From the NCBI GenBank assembly GCA_903917505.1, contig CAIXAY010000244.1, positions 1 through 14,958 of the forward strand: DNA of 14,958 nucleotides. The letters run 5' to 3'. Below, piece by piece: positions 1 to 7,069 of the stretch (its first letter is position 1; the number at the start of each line of letters is the position of its first letter). The DNA comes from an uncultured beta proteobacterium. GTDB lineage: Bacteria > Pseudomonadota > Gammaproteobacteria > Burkholderiales > Rhodocyclaceae. Made by a program: the position numbers and the translations under genes. A model generated the notes under the pieces. The model worked only from the letters and a program-made list of their open reading frames with translations. It made no database searches and was not told the DNA's origin.

Positions 1-2
1 AA

Positions 3-122
3 CTCTTGCTCAACATTATTGAGGTCAATATGTTTGAAAAAATCCAACTCGATAAGCTTGTCTTCGACGCCGTATCACACTTTCCAGACGACCCCGCCGA
101 TAACCAGTTGATTTTGATATGA
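3..122 (+). CDS. Possible 3' end of an upstream gene, or a 30-codon small ORF
   Basis: A reading frame is open from the left edge and stops at TGA 120-122. Read from the edge it gives 39 residues ending DNQLILI. An internal ATG at 30, preceded by GAGG at 21-24 (5-nt spacing), would give a 30-residue acidic, amphipathic peptide beginning MFEKIQLDKL. Composition is protein-like, but the stretch is less GC-rich than the genes downstream. I do not recognise it. Its stop codon sits at the loop edge of a hairpin (104-132), as happens at the end of mshN, which mildly favours a real gene end. Another frame is also open to position 111, so coding status is uncertain. Confidence 0.3.
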   Translation, partial: LLLNIIEVNMFEKIQLDKLVFDAVSHFPDDPADNQLILI

Positions 123-132
123 AATCAACCGG
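104..132 (+). other. Hairpin upstream of the first pilin gene
   Basis: GTTGATTT (107-114) and AAATCAAC (122-129) form a perfect 8-bp stem around a 7-nt loop. Two further C-G pairs (104-105 with 131-132) lie outside one mismatch. No T-run follows, so it is not a canonical intrinsic terminator. It could be the end structure of the upstream transcript or an operator-like palindrome in front of the pilin gene. Confidence 0.4.
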
Positions 133-143
133 ACAGATGTGAT
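114..143 (+). promoter_or_regulatory. Candidate sigma-70 promoter for the pilin genes
   Basis: TTGATA (114-119, 5 of 6 matches to the -35 consensus) is separated by 18 nt from TGTGAT (138-143, 4 of 6 to the -10). The spacing and the location 40 nt before the first pilin start are reasonable. It overlaps the right arm of the hairpin at 104-132. I found no GG-N10-GC sigma-54 pattern here. The assignment is weak because it rests on hexamer matches alone. Confidence 0.25.
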
Positions 144-183
144 AGCGTATCTTTCGCCGCAGGCCAATTTAGGAGATGTTGTT

Positions 184-678
184 ATGCGCCGCCCTGAACA
201 AGGTTTTACCCTGATTGAACTCATCGTCGTGATTTCGATTGTCGGCATCCTCGCCTCGATCGCCTTGCCGCGTTTCATGAACGCCCAGCGGGACGCGCGC
301 ATCGCCAAGGTCTTCGCGCTCAACGGCAGCATTCGCGCGGCAGCGTCTCTCGCGCATGCTCGCTGTCTTCTCGACCAGGCGGCCAACCCGGCCGGGGCCT
401 GCACCGCCGCGGGCGGCACCGCCGCGATGGAAGGGGTGGCGATCCCGATGATCGACGGGTATCCGCAGGCCAACGCTGCCGGGATCATTGCGGCGGCCCA
501 ACTCGACGCGACGACCGATGCGCTGACGATTTCGGCGGGGGGGCCCGGCGCAAACCAACTGATTACGATCGACCTGATCGGTGCGCCTACCCCGGCGACC
601 TGCCGCATCAGCTATACCTCGCCGACCGCAGCGGGCGTAGCGCCGGTGATTGCCGTGCCCTTGACGGCCGGCTGCTGA
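184..678 (+). CDS. mshA: MSHA-type major pilin (MshA-like prepilin)
   Basis: This encodes a 164-residue type IV prepilin. The leader is MRRPEQG, cleaved before FTLIEL, with Glu at +5 and a hydrophobic helix continuing through ALPRF. The body resembles MshA: a helix with DARIAKVFALNG, then MEGVAIPMIDGYPQANAAGI and a C-terminal CRISYTS...C segment, like the GYP motif and C-terminal disulfide loop of Vibrio MshA as I remember it. Four cysteines lie in the mature part. The ATG at 184 is chosen over an upstream GTG at 139 because AGGAGA (171-176) sits 7 nt before it and it gives a normal short leader. The next pilin starts 21 nt after its stop. By gene order in Vibrio this position would be mshB, so the symbol is provisional; pilin identity is certain. 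Confidence 0.85.
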   Translation: MRRPEQGFTLIELIVVISIVGILASIALPRFMNAQRDARIAKVFALNGSIRAAASLAHARCLLDQAANPAGACTAAGGTAAMEGVAIPMIDGYPQANAAGIIAAAQLDATTDALTISAGGPGANQLITIDLIGAPTPATCRISYTSPTAAGVAPVIAVPLTAGC

Positions 679-699
679 TTTCTTGTGGAGAATTTGCCA

Positions 700-1125
700 A
701 TGAAGAAGCAAAGCGGTTTTACTCTGATCGAACTGATCGTAGTCATCGTGATTCTCGGGATATTGGCTGCAACGGCCTTGCCGAGATTCGTCGATTTGTC
801 GGTCGATGCGCATAATTCGGCGGCGCAAGGCGTCGCCGGCGGAATCGCCTCGGGAACCGCGATCAACACCGCCGTTTGTCTGGCACGCGGAATCGCCAGC
901 GGCGCGCCGTGCAACCCGCTCAACGTGGCCAACGTTTGCACTTCGGCGCTGTTGTCTCCCTTCGTCAGCGGCGTTACCTTGCAGGACACCGCGCCGACGG
1001 GCGATCAAACGTTCCAGATCGGCGGCGCCGGTGACTGCCGGGCGGCGACCACCGTCACCTGTACCGTGACCCCGAGCGGAACCGGCGTCACGGCGGCCAA
1101 CGCGACGGTATCCTGCGCGCGCTAG
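700..1125 (+). CDS. Second MshA/MshB-type prepilin
   Basis: This encodes a 141-residue prepilin with the leader MKKQSG cleaved before [18 protein letters not shown]. It then has the MSHA-like helix [17 protein letters not shown]. The globular part is Ala/Gly/Thr-rich, with about six cysteines (CLARG, PCNP, VCTS, DCRA, TCTV and a last one three residues from the end). It lacks the GYP motif of the gene before it. The start at ATG 700 is preceded by GGAG (687-690, 9-nt spacing); a GTG at 685 would add five residues to the leader and is less likely. It could be the main subunit or a variant minor pilin. By Vibrio gene order it sits in the mshA position, directly before mshC. A terminator-like hairpin lies about 70 nt after its stop. 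Confidence 0.85.
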   Translation: MKKQSGFTLIELIVVIVILGILAATALPRFVDLSVDAHNSAAQGVAGGIASGTAINTAVCLARGIASGAPCNPLNVANVCTSALLSPFVSGVTLQDTAPTGDQTFQIGGAGDCRAATTVTCTVTPSGTGVTAANATVSCAR

Positions 1126-1193
1126 CCTTGATGCGCTGTACTGAAAATAACGGGCGAGAATGAGGCGGCCAACCCGAAGACCGGCACGATGGG

Positions 1194-1239
1194 CCGATCT
1201 TCAGGCGGCACGCGGGTAAAGATCGGTCATCTGTTTTTT
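1194..1239 (+). terminator. Terminator-like hairpin between the second pilin and mshC
   Basis: CCGATCTT (1194-1201) pairs perfectly with AAGATCGG (1219-1226) around a 17-nt GC-rich loop. A run of six T (1234-1239) follows 7 nt after the stem. The T-run is a little far away and the loop large, so termination would be partial. This fits an attenuator that keeps pilin mRNA more abundant than the minor-pilin mRNA. It lies inside the 124-nt gap before mshC, the largest gap in the structural block. Confidence 0.45.
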
Positions 1240-1249
1240 GGGGGGTGTG

Positions 1250-1774
1250 ATGGCGGGGAGTGAGTCGTGTCCGGACTCGTTTCCTCGCTCGAGCCGTGCG
1301 GGCCGGCAAGAAAGAGCCGCTGCACCGGACGAGCGTGGCTTTACCCTGATCGAAATGATCGTGGTGATGATTATCGTCGCGATCATCGCGGTAGCCGTCA
1401 TTCCCCGTTTCGCAAGCCGCAGTGATTTTGACGCGCGCGGATTCTACGACGCGACGCTTTCCATTCTGCGCTATGCCCAGAAATCTGCCGTCGCCCAGCG
1501 ACGCAACGTCTGCGTGGGCTTCGGCGCGGCGACGGTCTCGTTGACAGTCGCTTCCGCATTCGGCGGTGCCTGCGACACGCCATTGACCGGGCCGAACGGC
1601 GTTGCGCCCTATGCGCTGTCGGCGCCGAGCGGCGTCGCTTTTGCTGCGATGCCGGCAAATTTCAACTTTCTGTCATCGGGTGCGGCCTCGCTCGGACAAA
1701 CGTTCAGCGTGACGAATTATCCGGGCAAGACCATCACCGTCATCGCGGCCACCGGCTATGTACAAGAGAACTAA
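1250..1774 (+). CDS. mshC: MSHA minor pilin / pseudopilin MshC
   Basis: This encodes a 174-residue GspH/MshC-like prepilin. The cleavage site is DERG before FTLIEMIVVMIIVAIIAVAVIPRF, with Glu at +5. The mature domain has DFDARGFYDATLSILRYAQKSAVAQRRNVCV, the helix followed by beta-strands typical of the GspH class, and two cysteines that could pair. The leader is unusually long: 30 residues from ATG 1250, or 34 from a TTG at 1238. I see no in-frame ATG, GTG or TTG nearer the cleavage site. A run of G (1240-1245) just before GTGATG probably serves as the ribosome-binding site. The 3' end overlaps mshD by 17 nt. Members of this class are thought to join the tip-initiation complex of the pilus in the inner membrane. 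Confidence 0.85.
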   Translation: MAGSESCPDSFPRSSRAGRQERAAAPDERGFTLIEMIVVMIIVAIIAVAVIPRFASRSDFDARGFYDATLSILRYAQKSAVAQRRNVCVGFGAATVSLTVASAFGGACDTPLTGPNGVAPYALSAPSGVAFAAMPANFNFLSSGAASLGQTFSVTNYPGKTITVIAATGYVQEN

Positions 1775-2330
1775 GCCCGCACAGTCGGGAATTTCACTGA
1801 TCGAACTCATTCTGTTCATCGTGATCATCGGCGTCGGTATCGCGGGAATCACCGTCACCTATGACACGGTGGTGCGCCATAGCGCCGATCCCATGGTGCG
1901 CAAGCAGGCGCTCGCCATCGCCGAGTCGATGCTGCTGGAGATCGAACAGCAGGCCTTCACCTGGTGCGATCCGCAGGATGCCAATGTGACGACGGCAACG
2001 AGCGCTGCCGGCTGCGCGCTGGCGGCCAACAATCAGGACAACCTCGGCGGTCCGACGCCGAATACCGAAACGCGGGGCAACGCCGCCAATCCCTTCGACA
2101 ACGTAGCCGACTACAGTGGCTTTGCCGCGGCGGCGAGCGACATTATCGGCAACAATGCGGTGGCCGGTTACGCCGTTGCCGTGGCCATCACTCGGGCCGG
2201 CGGCATTGCGCCGTATGCGGCGTTTCCCGCCGATGCGGTGCTGCGCATCGCGGTTACGGTCAGCGGGCATGGCGAACTGATCACGCTGGTCGGTTACCGT
2301 GCGCGCTACGCGCCGAACGCGGCAGGCTGA
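1758..2330 (+). CDS. mshD: MSHA minor pilin / pseudopilin MshD
   Basis: This encodes a 190-residue prepilin. The leader MYKRTKPAQSG is cleaved before ISLIELILFIVIIGVGIAGI, with Ile at +1 and Glu at +5. The next part carries the family hallmark SADPMVRKQALAIAESMLLEI followed by FTWCDPQD, which I associate with MshD. The C-terminal half is beta-rich and ends AVTVSGHGELITLVGYRARYAPN. The ATG lies inside the last codons of mshC (17-nt overlap), which suggests translational coupling. mshO begins 5 nt after its stop. It is expected to act with MshC, MshO and MshP as a minor pilin that primes pilus assembly in the inner membrane. Confidence 0.88.
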   Translation: MYKRTKPAQSGISLIELILFIVIIGVGIAGITVTYDTVVRHSADPMVRKQALAIAESMLLEIEQQAFTWCDPQDANVTTATSAAGCALAANNQDNLGGPTPNTETRGNAANPFDNVADYSGFAAAASDIIGNNAVAGYAVAVAITRAGGIAPYAAFPADAVLRIAVTVSGHGELITLVGYRARYAPNAAG

Positions 2331-2334
2331 TGTC

Positions 2335-3162
2335 ATGAGTCGATGGCCGCCACGTCGCCAGCCAGGCTTCACGCTGATCGAAATGATCATGGTGATCACC
2401 ATCACCGGCATCATCGCCGCGATGGTCGCGGTGTTCATCCGCCAGCCGGTCGAAGCCTATGTCGATACGGCCCGCCGGGCGGGCCTGGCCGACATCGCCG
2501 ATACGGCGGTGCGGCGCATGGGCCGGGATTTGCAGGGGGCGCTCGCCAACAGCGTGCGGGTCGCCGGCGGCGGGCAGTTTCTTGAATTGATTCCGATTCG
2601 CGATGGCGGGCGCTATCGCGCCGAGGTCGGCACCGCGCCCAGTGATGATCCACTCGATTTTACCAACGCCGCCGACAACCGCTTCGACGTGCTGGGGCCA
2701 CCGGTCACCGTTTCGGCGGGCGATAGCCTGGTGGTCTACAACCTCGGTATTCCGGGCGCCAGTGCCTACGATAATCCGCTGACCAATCGCCGCGTTGCGA
2801 CAGCGGGCGGGGCGACGGTGACCTTCACTGCGACAGCGAGTCCGCTGCCCTTCGCTTCACCGGGCAGCCGTTTCCAGATCGTCGGCACGCCGGTTTCCTT
2901 AGCCTGCGATCCCGGCACGGGAACGCTGTGGCGCTATTCCGGTTATGCCTTCCAGGCGGCGCAGCCGGCCGCGCTCGCCACGCTCGACGGATTGGCCGGA
3001 GCAAGCAAGGCCGCGCTGGCGACCAGCGTGACGGCGTGCAATTTTGCTTACGGCGCGGGTGTGCTTCAGCATGACGGGCTTGTTTCGATTGCGCTGAGCA
3101 TTACTCAATCCGGTGAAACGGTGGCGCTCCAGTATCAGGTCAACGTGGATAACGCGCCATGA
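2335..3162 (+). CDS. mshO: MSHA minor pilin / pseudopilin MshO
   Basis: This encodes a 275-residue prepilin. The leader MSRWPPRRQPG is cleaved before FTLIEMIMVITITGIIAAMV, with Glu at +5. The following FIRQPVEAYVDTARRAGL and ADTAVRRMGRDLQGAL segments are highly characteristic of MshO. The large C-terminal domain is beta-rich, with two cysteines (LACDPG and TACNFAYG), and ends in strands ETVALQYQVNV. The start at ATG 2335 gives a normal 11-residue leader; AGG (2324-2326) is the likely ribosome-binding site. An earlier in-frame GTG at 2299 lies inside mshD and would only lengthen the leader. The stop overlaps mshP by 4 nt (ATGA). Its size fits a GspJ/PilW-like role in the tip complex. Confidence 0.9.
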   Translation: MSRWPPRRQPGFTLIEMIMVITITGIIAAMVAVFIRQPVEAYVDTARRAGLADIADTAVRRMGRDLQGALANSVRVAGGGQFLELIPIRDGGRYRAEVGTAPSDDPLDFTNAADNRFDVLGPPVTVSAGDSLVVYNLGIPGASAYDNPLTNRRVATAGGATVTFTATASPLPFASPGSRFQIVGTPVSLACDPGTGTLWRYSGYAFQAAQPAALATLDGLAGASKAALATSVTACNFAYGAGVLQHDGLVSIALSITQSGETVALQYQVNVDNAP

Positions 3163-3668
3163 GAAGCATGTCGATTCCGGTCGGCACCAAGCGTGCGGCA
3201 AGCGTGGGATTCGTCCTGCCCAGCGCTATCTTCCTGCTGGTCATTCTGGCGGCGCTGGCGGCGTTCATGGTCATGATCTCGACGACGCAAAGTGCGACGT
3301 CGGCCCAGGACGTGCAGGGTGCGCGCGCTTATCATGCGGCCCGCGCGGGACTTGAATGGGGGCTGTATCAGGTTCTCGATCCGACCAATGCCACGGTGGT
3401 TCCGCCCGCAGCGCCGGCCTGGCCGAATATGCCAGGTTGTCCGGCGGCAACGGTATTGACGGTCGAGGGGTTTGGCGTCGCGGTGAACTGCGTTTCGAGC
3501 GATTATTCCGAAGCCGGCCTCAACCGGCGCATCCGGGTGTTCCGCCTGGTCTCGACGGCGAGTCTCGGGGTTGTCGGCACGGCGCCGTATATCGAACGCG
3601 AAGTTGCGGTCACTGCAAGCAAATGCCGGGCGCTCGACGGGGCGGCGCCGGATTACGCGTGTCCATGA
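3159..3668 (+). CDS. mshP: MSHA biogenesis protein MshP (PilX-like minor pilin)
   Basis: This encodes 169 residues. After a short basic start (MRSMSIPVGTKRAASVG) comes the hydrophobic stretch FVLPSAIFLLVILAALAAFM, then STTQSATSAQDVQGARAYHA and ARAGLEWGLYQVL, the pattern of MshP and PilX-type minor pilins. The usual Glu at mature +5 is missing (the residues read F-V-L-P-S), as in the PilX/GspK-like class. The distal part has four cysteines and a beta-rich end. Its ATG overlaps the mshO stop in an ATGA junction, and its own TGA overlaps the mshQ ATG. A second ATG at 3168 is a possible alternative start. It probably sits between the pilus shaft and MshQ in the tip, by analogy with PilX and PilY1; this is inference. 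Confidence 0.85.
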   Translation: MRSMSIPVGTKRAASVGFVLPSAIFLLVILAALAAFMVMISTTQSATSAQDVQGARAYHAARAGLEWGLYQVLDPTNATVVPPAAPAWPNMPGCPAATVLTVEGFGVAVNCVSSDYSEAGLNRRIRVFRLVSTASLGVVGTAPYIEREVAVTASKCRALDGAAPDYACP

Positions 3669-6600
3669 TCGGGGTGAATGCGATGCCTGTCTTGCTGTTT
3701 TCCAGCTTCCTCGCCTCGGCCAGAAAATCCGCGCGAATTCTGTCGGTCTGCATCGGCGCCTGCCTGCTGCTTCCCGCCGGTGCTTTCGCTGCCACTTACG
3801 GTTACGCTTCGACACCGCTCGCCTGGATCAACAATGCCACCCATACGGATGTGACTTGGGGCGGCGCCGCGCAATGCAGCGGCGGCTGGAATTCGACGCC
3901 GGTCGACGATGACCTGACGGCGCCGATCAACATCGGATTTTCCTTCGCTTTCGGCGCGACGGCTTACACGACGGTCAAAGTCATGTCGAACGGCCGCCTC
4001 GAGTTCGGCGCCAGTACCTATTGCGGTTATGGTACGGAGGTGATCGGTCCGCCACCGAGCTACCCCTATCCGTATCCCGATGCGAACATGAACAACACGA
4101 TGCGCGTCTACGGTGCCGATTTCTGTCCCGGCGGCGCGGCCGCGCCGTGCGCAGGCCGCGTCACTTATGCGCAGCTCGGGACGGCGCCGTACCGTGCTTT
4201 CGTGGTGACCTGGTCGCAGATGAAGGAATGGAACAGCGGCAGCAGCCTGTTCAACGTGCAGATCATTCTCTACGAAAACGGCGATTTCGTTTATCAGTAC
4301 AAGGACATCGCCAATGTCTCGCAGGGCGTCGGCCAGACCGGCTATCAATTGACGACCGCCGACTACCTCATTGTCGATGCGACGACGGTCAATTCACTGG
4401 CGTATTCGGCAATCCGCTTCTTCAAGCCGACCGCCCCGATCGCCGAATACCGCTTTGACGAATGCAGTGCCGGCGCTTCCGGAAGCGTGCTCGATTCGAG
4501 CGGCAATAATTTGCACGGCTCGCCGAGCGGCGGCGTCACGGCGGGTTCCGGCGGCATCATCTGCACGGGATACAACTTCAACGGCAGCAACGCCTATATT
4601 ACGGTCCCGGATACCGCGCTCCTGAATCAGCCCTATGTGTCGGTGGCGGCCTGGGTGCGTCATAACGCCGCGTCGTTCAAGACCTGGGAGACCATCCTGG
4701 CCAAGGGCGACTCCACCTATCGCCTGCACCTGAATGGCGGCTGCAGCATCAACGGAATCACCACGGGCAATGCCTTCACCTTCGGATTCAACGCCGGTTG
4801 CGGCAATGCCGATCTGAACTCGGGCATTGTCCCGGTGGCCGGCCAGTGGTATCACGTCGTCGGTACCTACGATGGTGTCACCATCAAGATCTTTGTCAAT
4901 GGCGTGCTGATGAATTCGCAGGCGCTCGCGACCACCATTGGCACCAACACCTACCCGCTCTATCTCGGCGAAAACGCCCAGCAGACCGGTCGTTACTGGT
5001 CGGGCGACATCGACGAAGTCAAGATCTTCAATCGCGCGCTGCCCGACAACGAAGTGCTGTCGATGTACGCCAATGAATCGCAGGGTCTGCAGCGCGACGG
5101 CAGCCTGCGGCTTTGCGCGGCGTGCAATGCCGCTCTAGGAAATTTCAACGCGTTTGACACGAGCATGGCCGCCGGGTCGGTCACCGGCGTGATCCGCACC
5201 AAGATCGCCGGACTGCCGCTGGTCAGTAGCACGGACAACATCGACGTGGTTGCGCTGAACGCGGGCGCGCTGACGCCGTTTACCGGCAATGCCACCGTGC
5301 AATTCCTCGATGCGCACGACAATTCCGGAGCGATGGATGCGAAAGGTTGCCGCTCGTCGTGGACATTGATTTCGACGGACGCCGGTCTGTCGGCTTTCAC
5401 CTTCGCTTTTTCCGGCCAGAATCGACTCTCGCTGCCGGCGATCACCCCGGTCAATGCCTGGCCCGAAGTGCGCGTCAAGGTCATCAACGCCGTGACGACG
5501 ACAAATTATGGCTGCTCGAACGACGCCTTCGCGATCCGGCCGTCCTATCTCAACATCAGCGGCGCGACGGCCAAGGACACGGACTGGCTGAGCGCCGGCT
5601 CGACACGAGCGCTGACCAACACCGCCGCGAGCGGCGGCAATGTGCATGCCACCGGCACGCCCTTCTCCCTCGGCGGACTGGTCGCGAAGAACGCCGCCGG
5701 CGTCACCACCAGCAATTATCAGGGCCAGCCGGCGCTCGTGCCGGGCAACCTGATCCTGCCCGACCCGGCCTATTGCGACGCCAACGGCTACACCTGCGTG
5801 CCGGGTAATTTCAGCGTCGCGAGCTGGGGCTATGCGAGCGGAACGCTGTCGAGTACCACGGCCACGTACAGCGAAGCGGGCGCTTTTAGCTGGGAAGTCG
5901 AGGACCGGACCTTCGCCAAGGTGGATATGGCCGACTCGAGCAAGTCGCAGCGCTATTTCCGCTCGAACGCGGTGATCAACACCGGCCGCTTCGTGCCGGC
6001 GAGCTACCAGCTGGTGCTCAACACGCCGGCCTTGCAGACCTTCGGTTCGGCGTGCGCGGTGCGCAGTTTCACTTACCTCGGACAGCCCTTCGGTTATGCC
6101 ACGACCCCCGCGGTCGGGGTCACGGCGATGAACGGCATGGCGGCGCCGGCGGCCACGCACAACTATCTCGGTGCCGCCGCCGGCGGTCTCTGGAAACTCG
6201 CGTCGTCGATGGCTTACAGCAGCGCGACCTGCAGCGCGCCAACCCAGACCTGCGCGCTGATAAGGCAGGCCGGGACGACCCGGTTCACCACGACCTATGC
6301 GCTTGGCACCGCGACGCCGGGATGGGACGGCAGCAACCTCGCCACGCAGACCGGCAATGCGACGATTGCCTCCGCCAACAACGGGGCGGGAACGCTGGCC
6401 TTCGGTTCGACCGACAAGCTGGTTCTTTACCGCGATGCGGCGGCGCCACGCGCGCCCTACACGGCGGCCGCCACGCTGGCGCTGCAGCTCGACGACTACA
6501 GCGAGGGCGGCGCGTTTCCCGCGAGTTGCGCCAGTGCGCCGTCGATATCCGGGAATCCGACCTGCATCAGCGGTACCCTGGCCGCGACGCCGCTGGCCTT

Positions 6601-7069
6601 CGATGCGGGCAGCATCTTCCGCTACGGTCGCCTGCGGCTCGGCAACGCTTACGGTTCGGAGCTGCTCGATTTGCCGATTCCACTTGAAGCGCAGTATTGG
6701 GATGCCGGCGGCTATTACGTGACCAATGCCGGTGACAGCTGCACGAGCTTCAATGTCTCGAGCATTGTTCTCGCCGGCTTTACGCAGAATCTCGCCGCCT
6801 GCGAAACGCAGCTTGCGCCGACGGGTACGCAGACTCTGGCCGGCGGGCGGCTTGCCTTGCGCTTGACCCGACCCGGCGCCAACAATGACGGCAGCGTTGG
6901 TCTTGCGCTCAACGTCGGCAGTGTAGCTGCCGGATCGACCTGTGTCGGCGCCGCCGCGACGCCGGCGACCGCCGCCAGCCTGCCGTGGTTCGGCAACGCC
7001 AACCCGAGCGGGCGAGCGACCTTCGGCGTATATAAGACGCCCTTGATTTATCGCCGGGAGAATTATTGA
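3665..7069 (+). CDS. mshQ: MshQ: exported LamG-containing protein, likely pilus-tip adhesin
   Basis: This encodes a 1134-residue exported protein. Residues 1-42 form a signal peptide with a hydrophobic core (ILSVCIGACLLLPAGAFA) and a cleavage site AFA|A. Residues about 43-250 are a beta-sandwich region resembling nidogen-like (NIDO) domains: NIGFSFAFGATAYTTVKVMSN, then RAFVVTWSQM and IILYENGDFVYQYKDI. Residues about 257-472 form a LamG/concanavalin-like domain: IAEYRFDE, DSSGNNLHG, VAAWVRH, WYHVVGTYDG, IKIFVNGV and DIDEVKIFNRALPDNEV. The remainder to the C-terminus matches the DUF6701 region of MshQ proteins, including NTGRFVPASYQL near residue 770. The mature protein has about 22 cysteines. 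ATG 3665 overlaps the mshP stop (ATGA); ATG 3683, behind CGGGGTGA, is an alternative that shortens the signal peptide. It is likely displayed at the cell surface or pilus tip. Sugar binding is inferred from the LamG fold only. Confidence 0.88.
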   Translation: MIGVNAMPVLLFSSFLASARKSARILSVCIGACLLLPAGAFAATYGYASTPLAWINNATHTDVTWGGAAQCSGGWNSTPVDDDLTAPINIGFSFAFGATAYTTVKVMSNGRLEFGASTYCGYGTEVIGPPPSYPYPYPDANMNNTMRVYGADFCPGGAAAPCAGRVTYAQLGTAPYRAFVVTWSQMKEWNSGSSLFNVQIILYENGDFVYQYKDIANVSQGVGQTGYQLTTADYLIVDATTVNSLAYSAIRFFKPTAPIAEYRFDECSAGASGSVLDSSGNNLHGSPSGGVTAGSGGIICTGYNFNGSNAYITVPDTALLNQPYVSVAAWVRHNAASFKTWETILAKGDSTYRLHLNGGCSINGITTGNAFTFGFNAGCGNADLNSGIVPVAGQWYHVVGTYDGVTIKIFVNGVLMNSQALATTIGTNTYPLYLGENAQQTGRYWSGDIDEVKIFNRALPDNEVLSMYANESQGLQRDGSLRLCAACNAALGNFNAFDTSMAAGSVTGVIRTKIAGLPLVSSTDNIDVVALNAGALTPFTGNATVQFLDAHDNSGAMDAKGCRSSWTLISTDAGLSAFTFAFSGQNRLSLPAITPVNAWPEVRVKVINAVTTTNYGCSNDAFAIRPSYLNISGATAKDTDWLSAGSTRALTNTAASGGNVHATGTPFSLGGLVAKNAAGVTTSNYQGQPALVPGNLILPDPAYCDANGYTCVPGNFSVASWGYASGTLSSTTATYSEAGAFSWEVEDRTFAKVDMADSSKSQRYFRSNAVINTGRFVPASYQLVLNTPALQTFGSACAVRSFTYLGQPFGYATTPAVGVTAMNGMAAPAATHNYLGAAAGGLWKLASSMAYSSATCSAPTQTCALIRQAGTTRFTTTYALGTATPGWDGSNLATQTGNATIASANNGAGTLAFGSTDKLVLYRDAAAPRAPYTAAATLALQLDDYSEGGAFPASCASAPSISGNPTCISGTLAATPLAFDAGSIFRYGRLRLGNAYGSELLDLPIPLEAQYWDAGGYYVTNAGDSCTSFNVSSIVLAGFTQNLAACETQLAPTGTQTLAGGRLALRLTRPGANNDGSVGLALNVGSVAAGSTCVGAAATPATAASLPWFGNANPSGRATFGVYKTPLIYRRENY

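Noticed and set aside
885..901. TGGCAC-containing sigma-54-like site
   Set aside because: It starts with TGGCAC but has no TTGC at the proper spacing and lies inside the second pilin coding region.
169..1008. 279-codon minus-strand frame opposite the two pilin genes
   Set aside because: Both pilins on the + strand have complete prepilin signatures and ribosome-binding sites; the antisense product is Arg/Gly-rich with no domain.
184..2430. Repeated DNA similarity around the FTLIE helices of the pilin genes
   Set aside because: The short matches are explained by conserved protein sequence and shared codon preference, not by a separate repeat element.
3356..3664. Extension of mshQ upstream into mshP
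   Set aside because: The frame is open, but this part lies within mshP and encodes a low-complexity Gly/Arg/Ser-rich stretch. The signal peptide begins at ATG 3665 or 3683.
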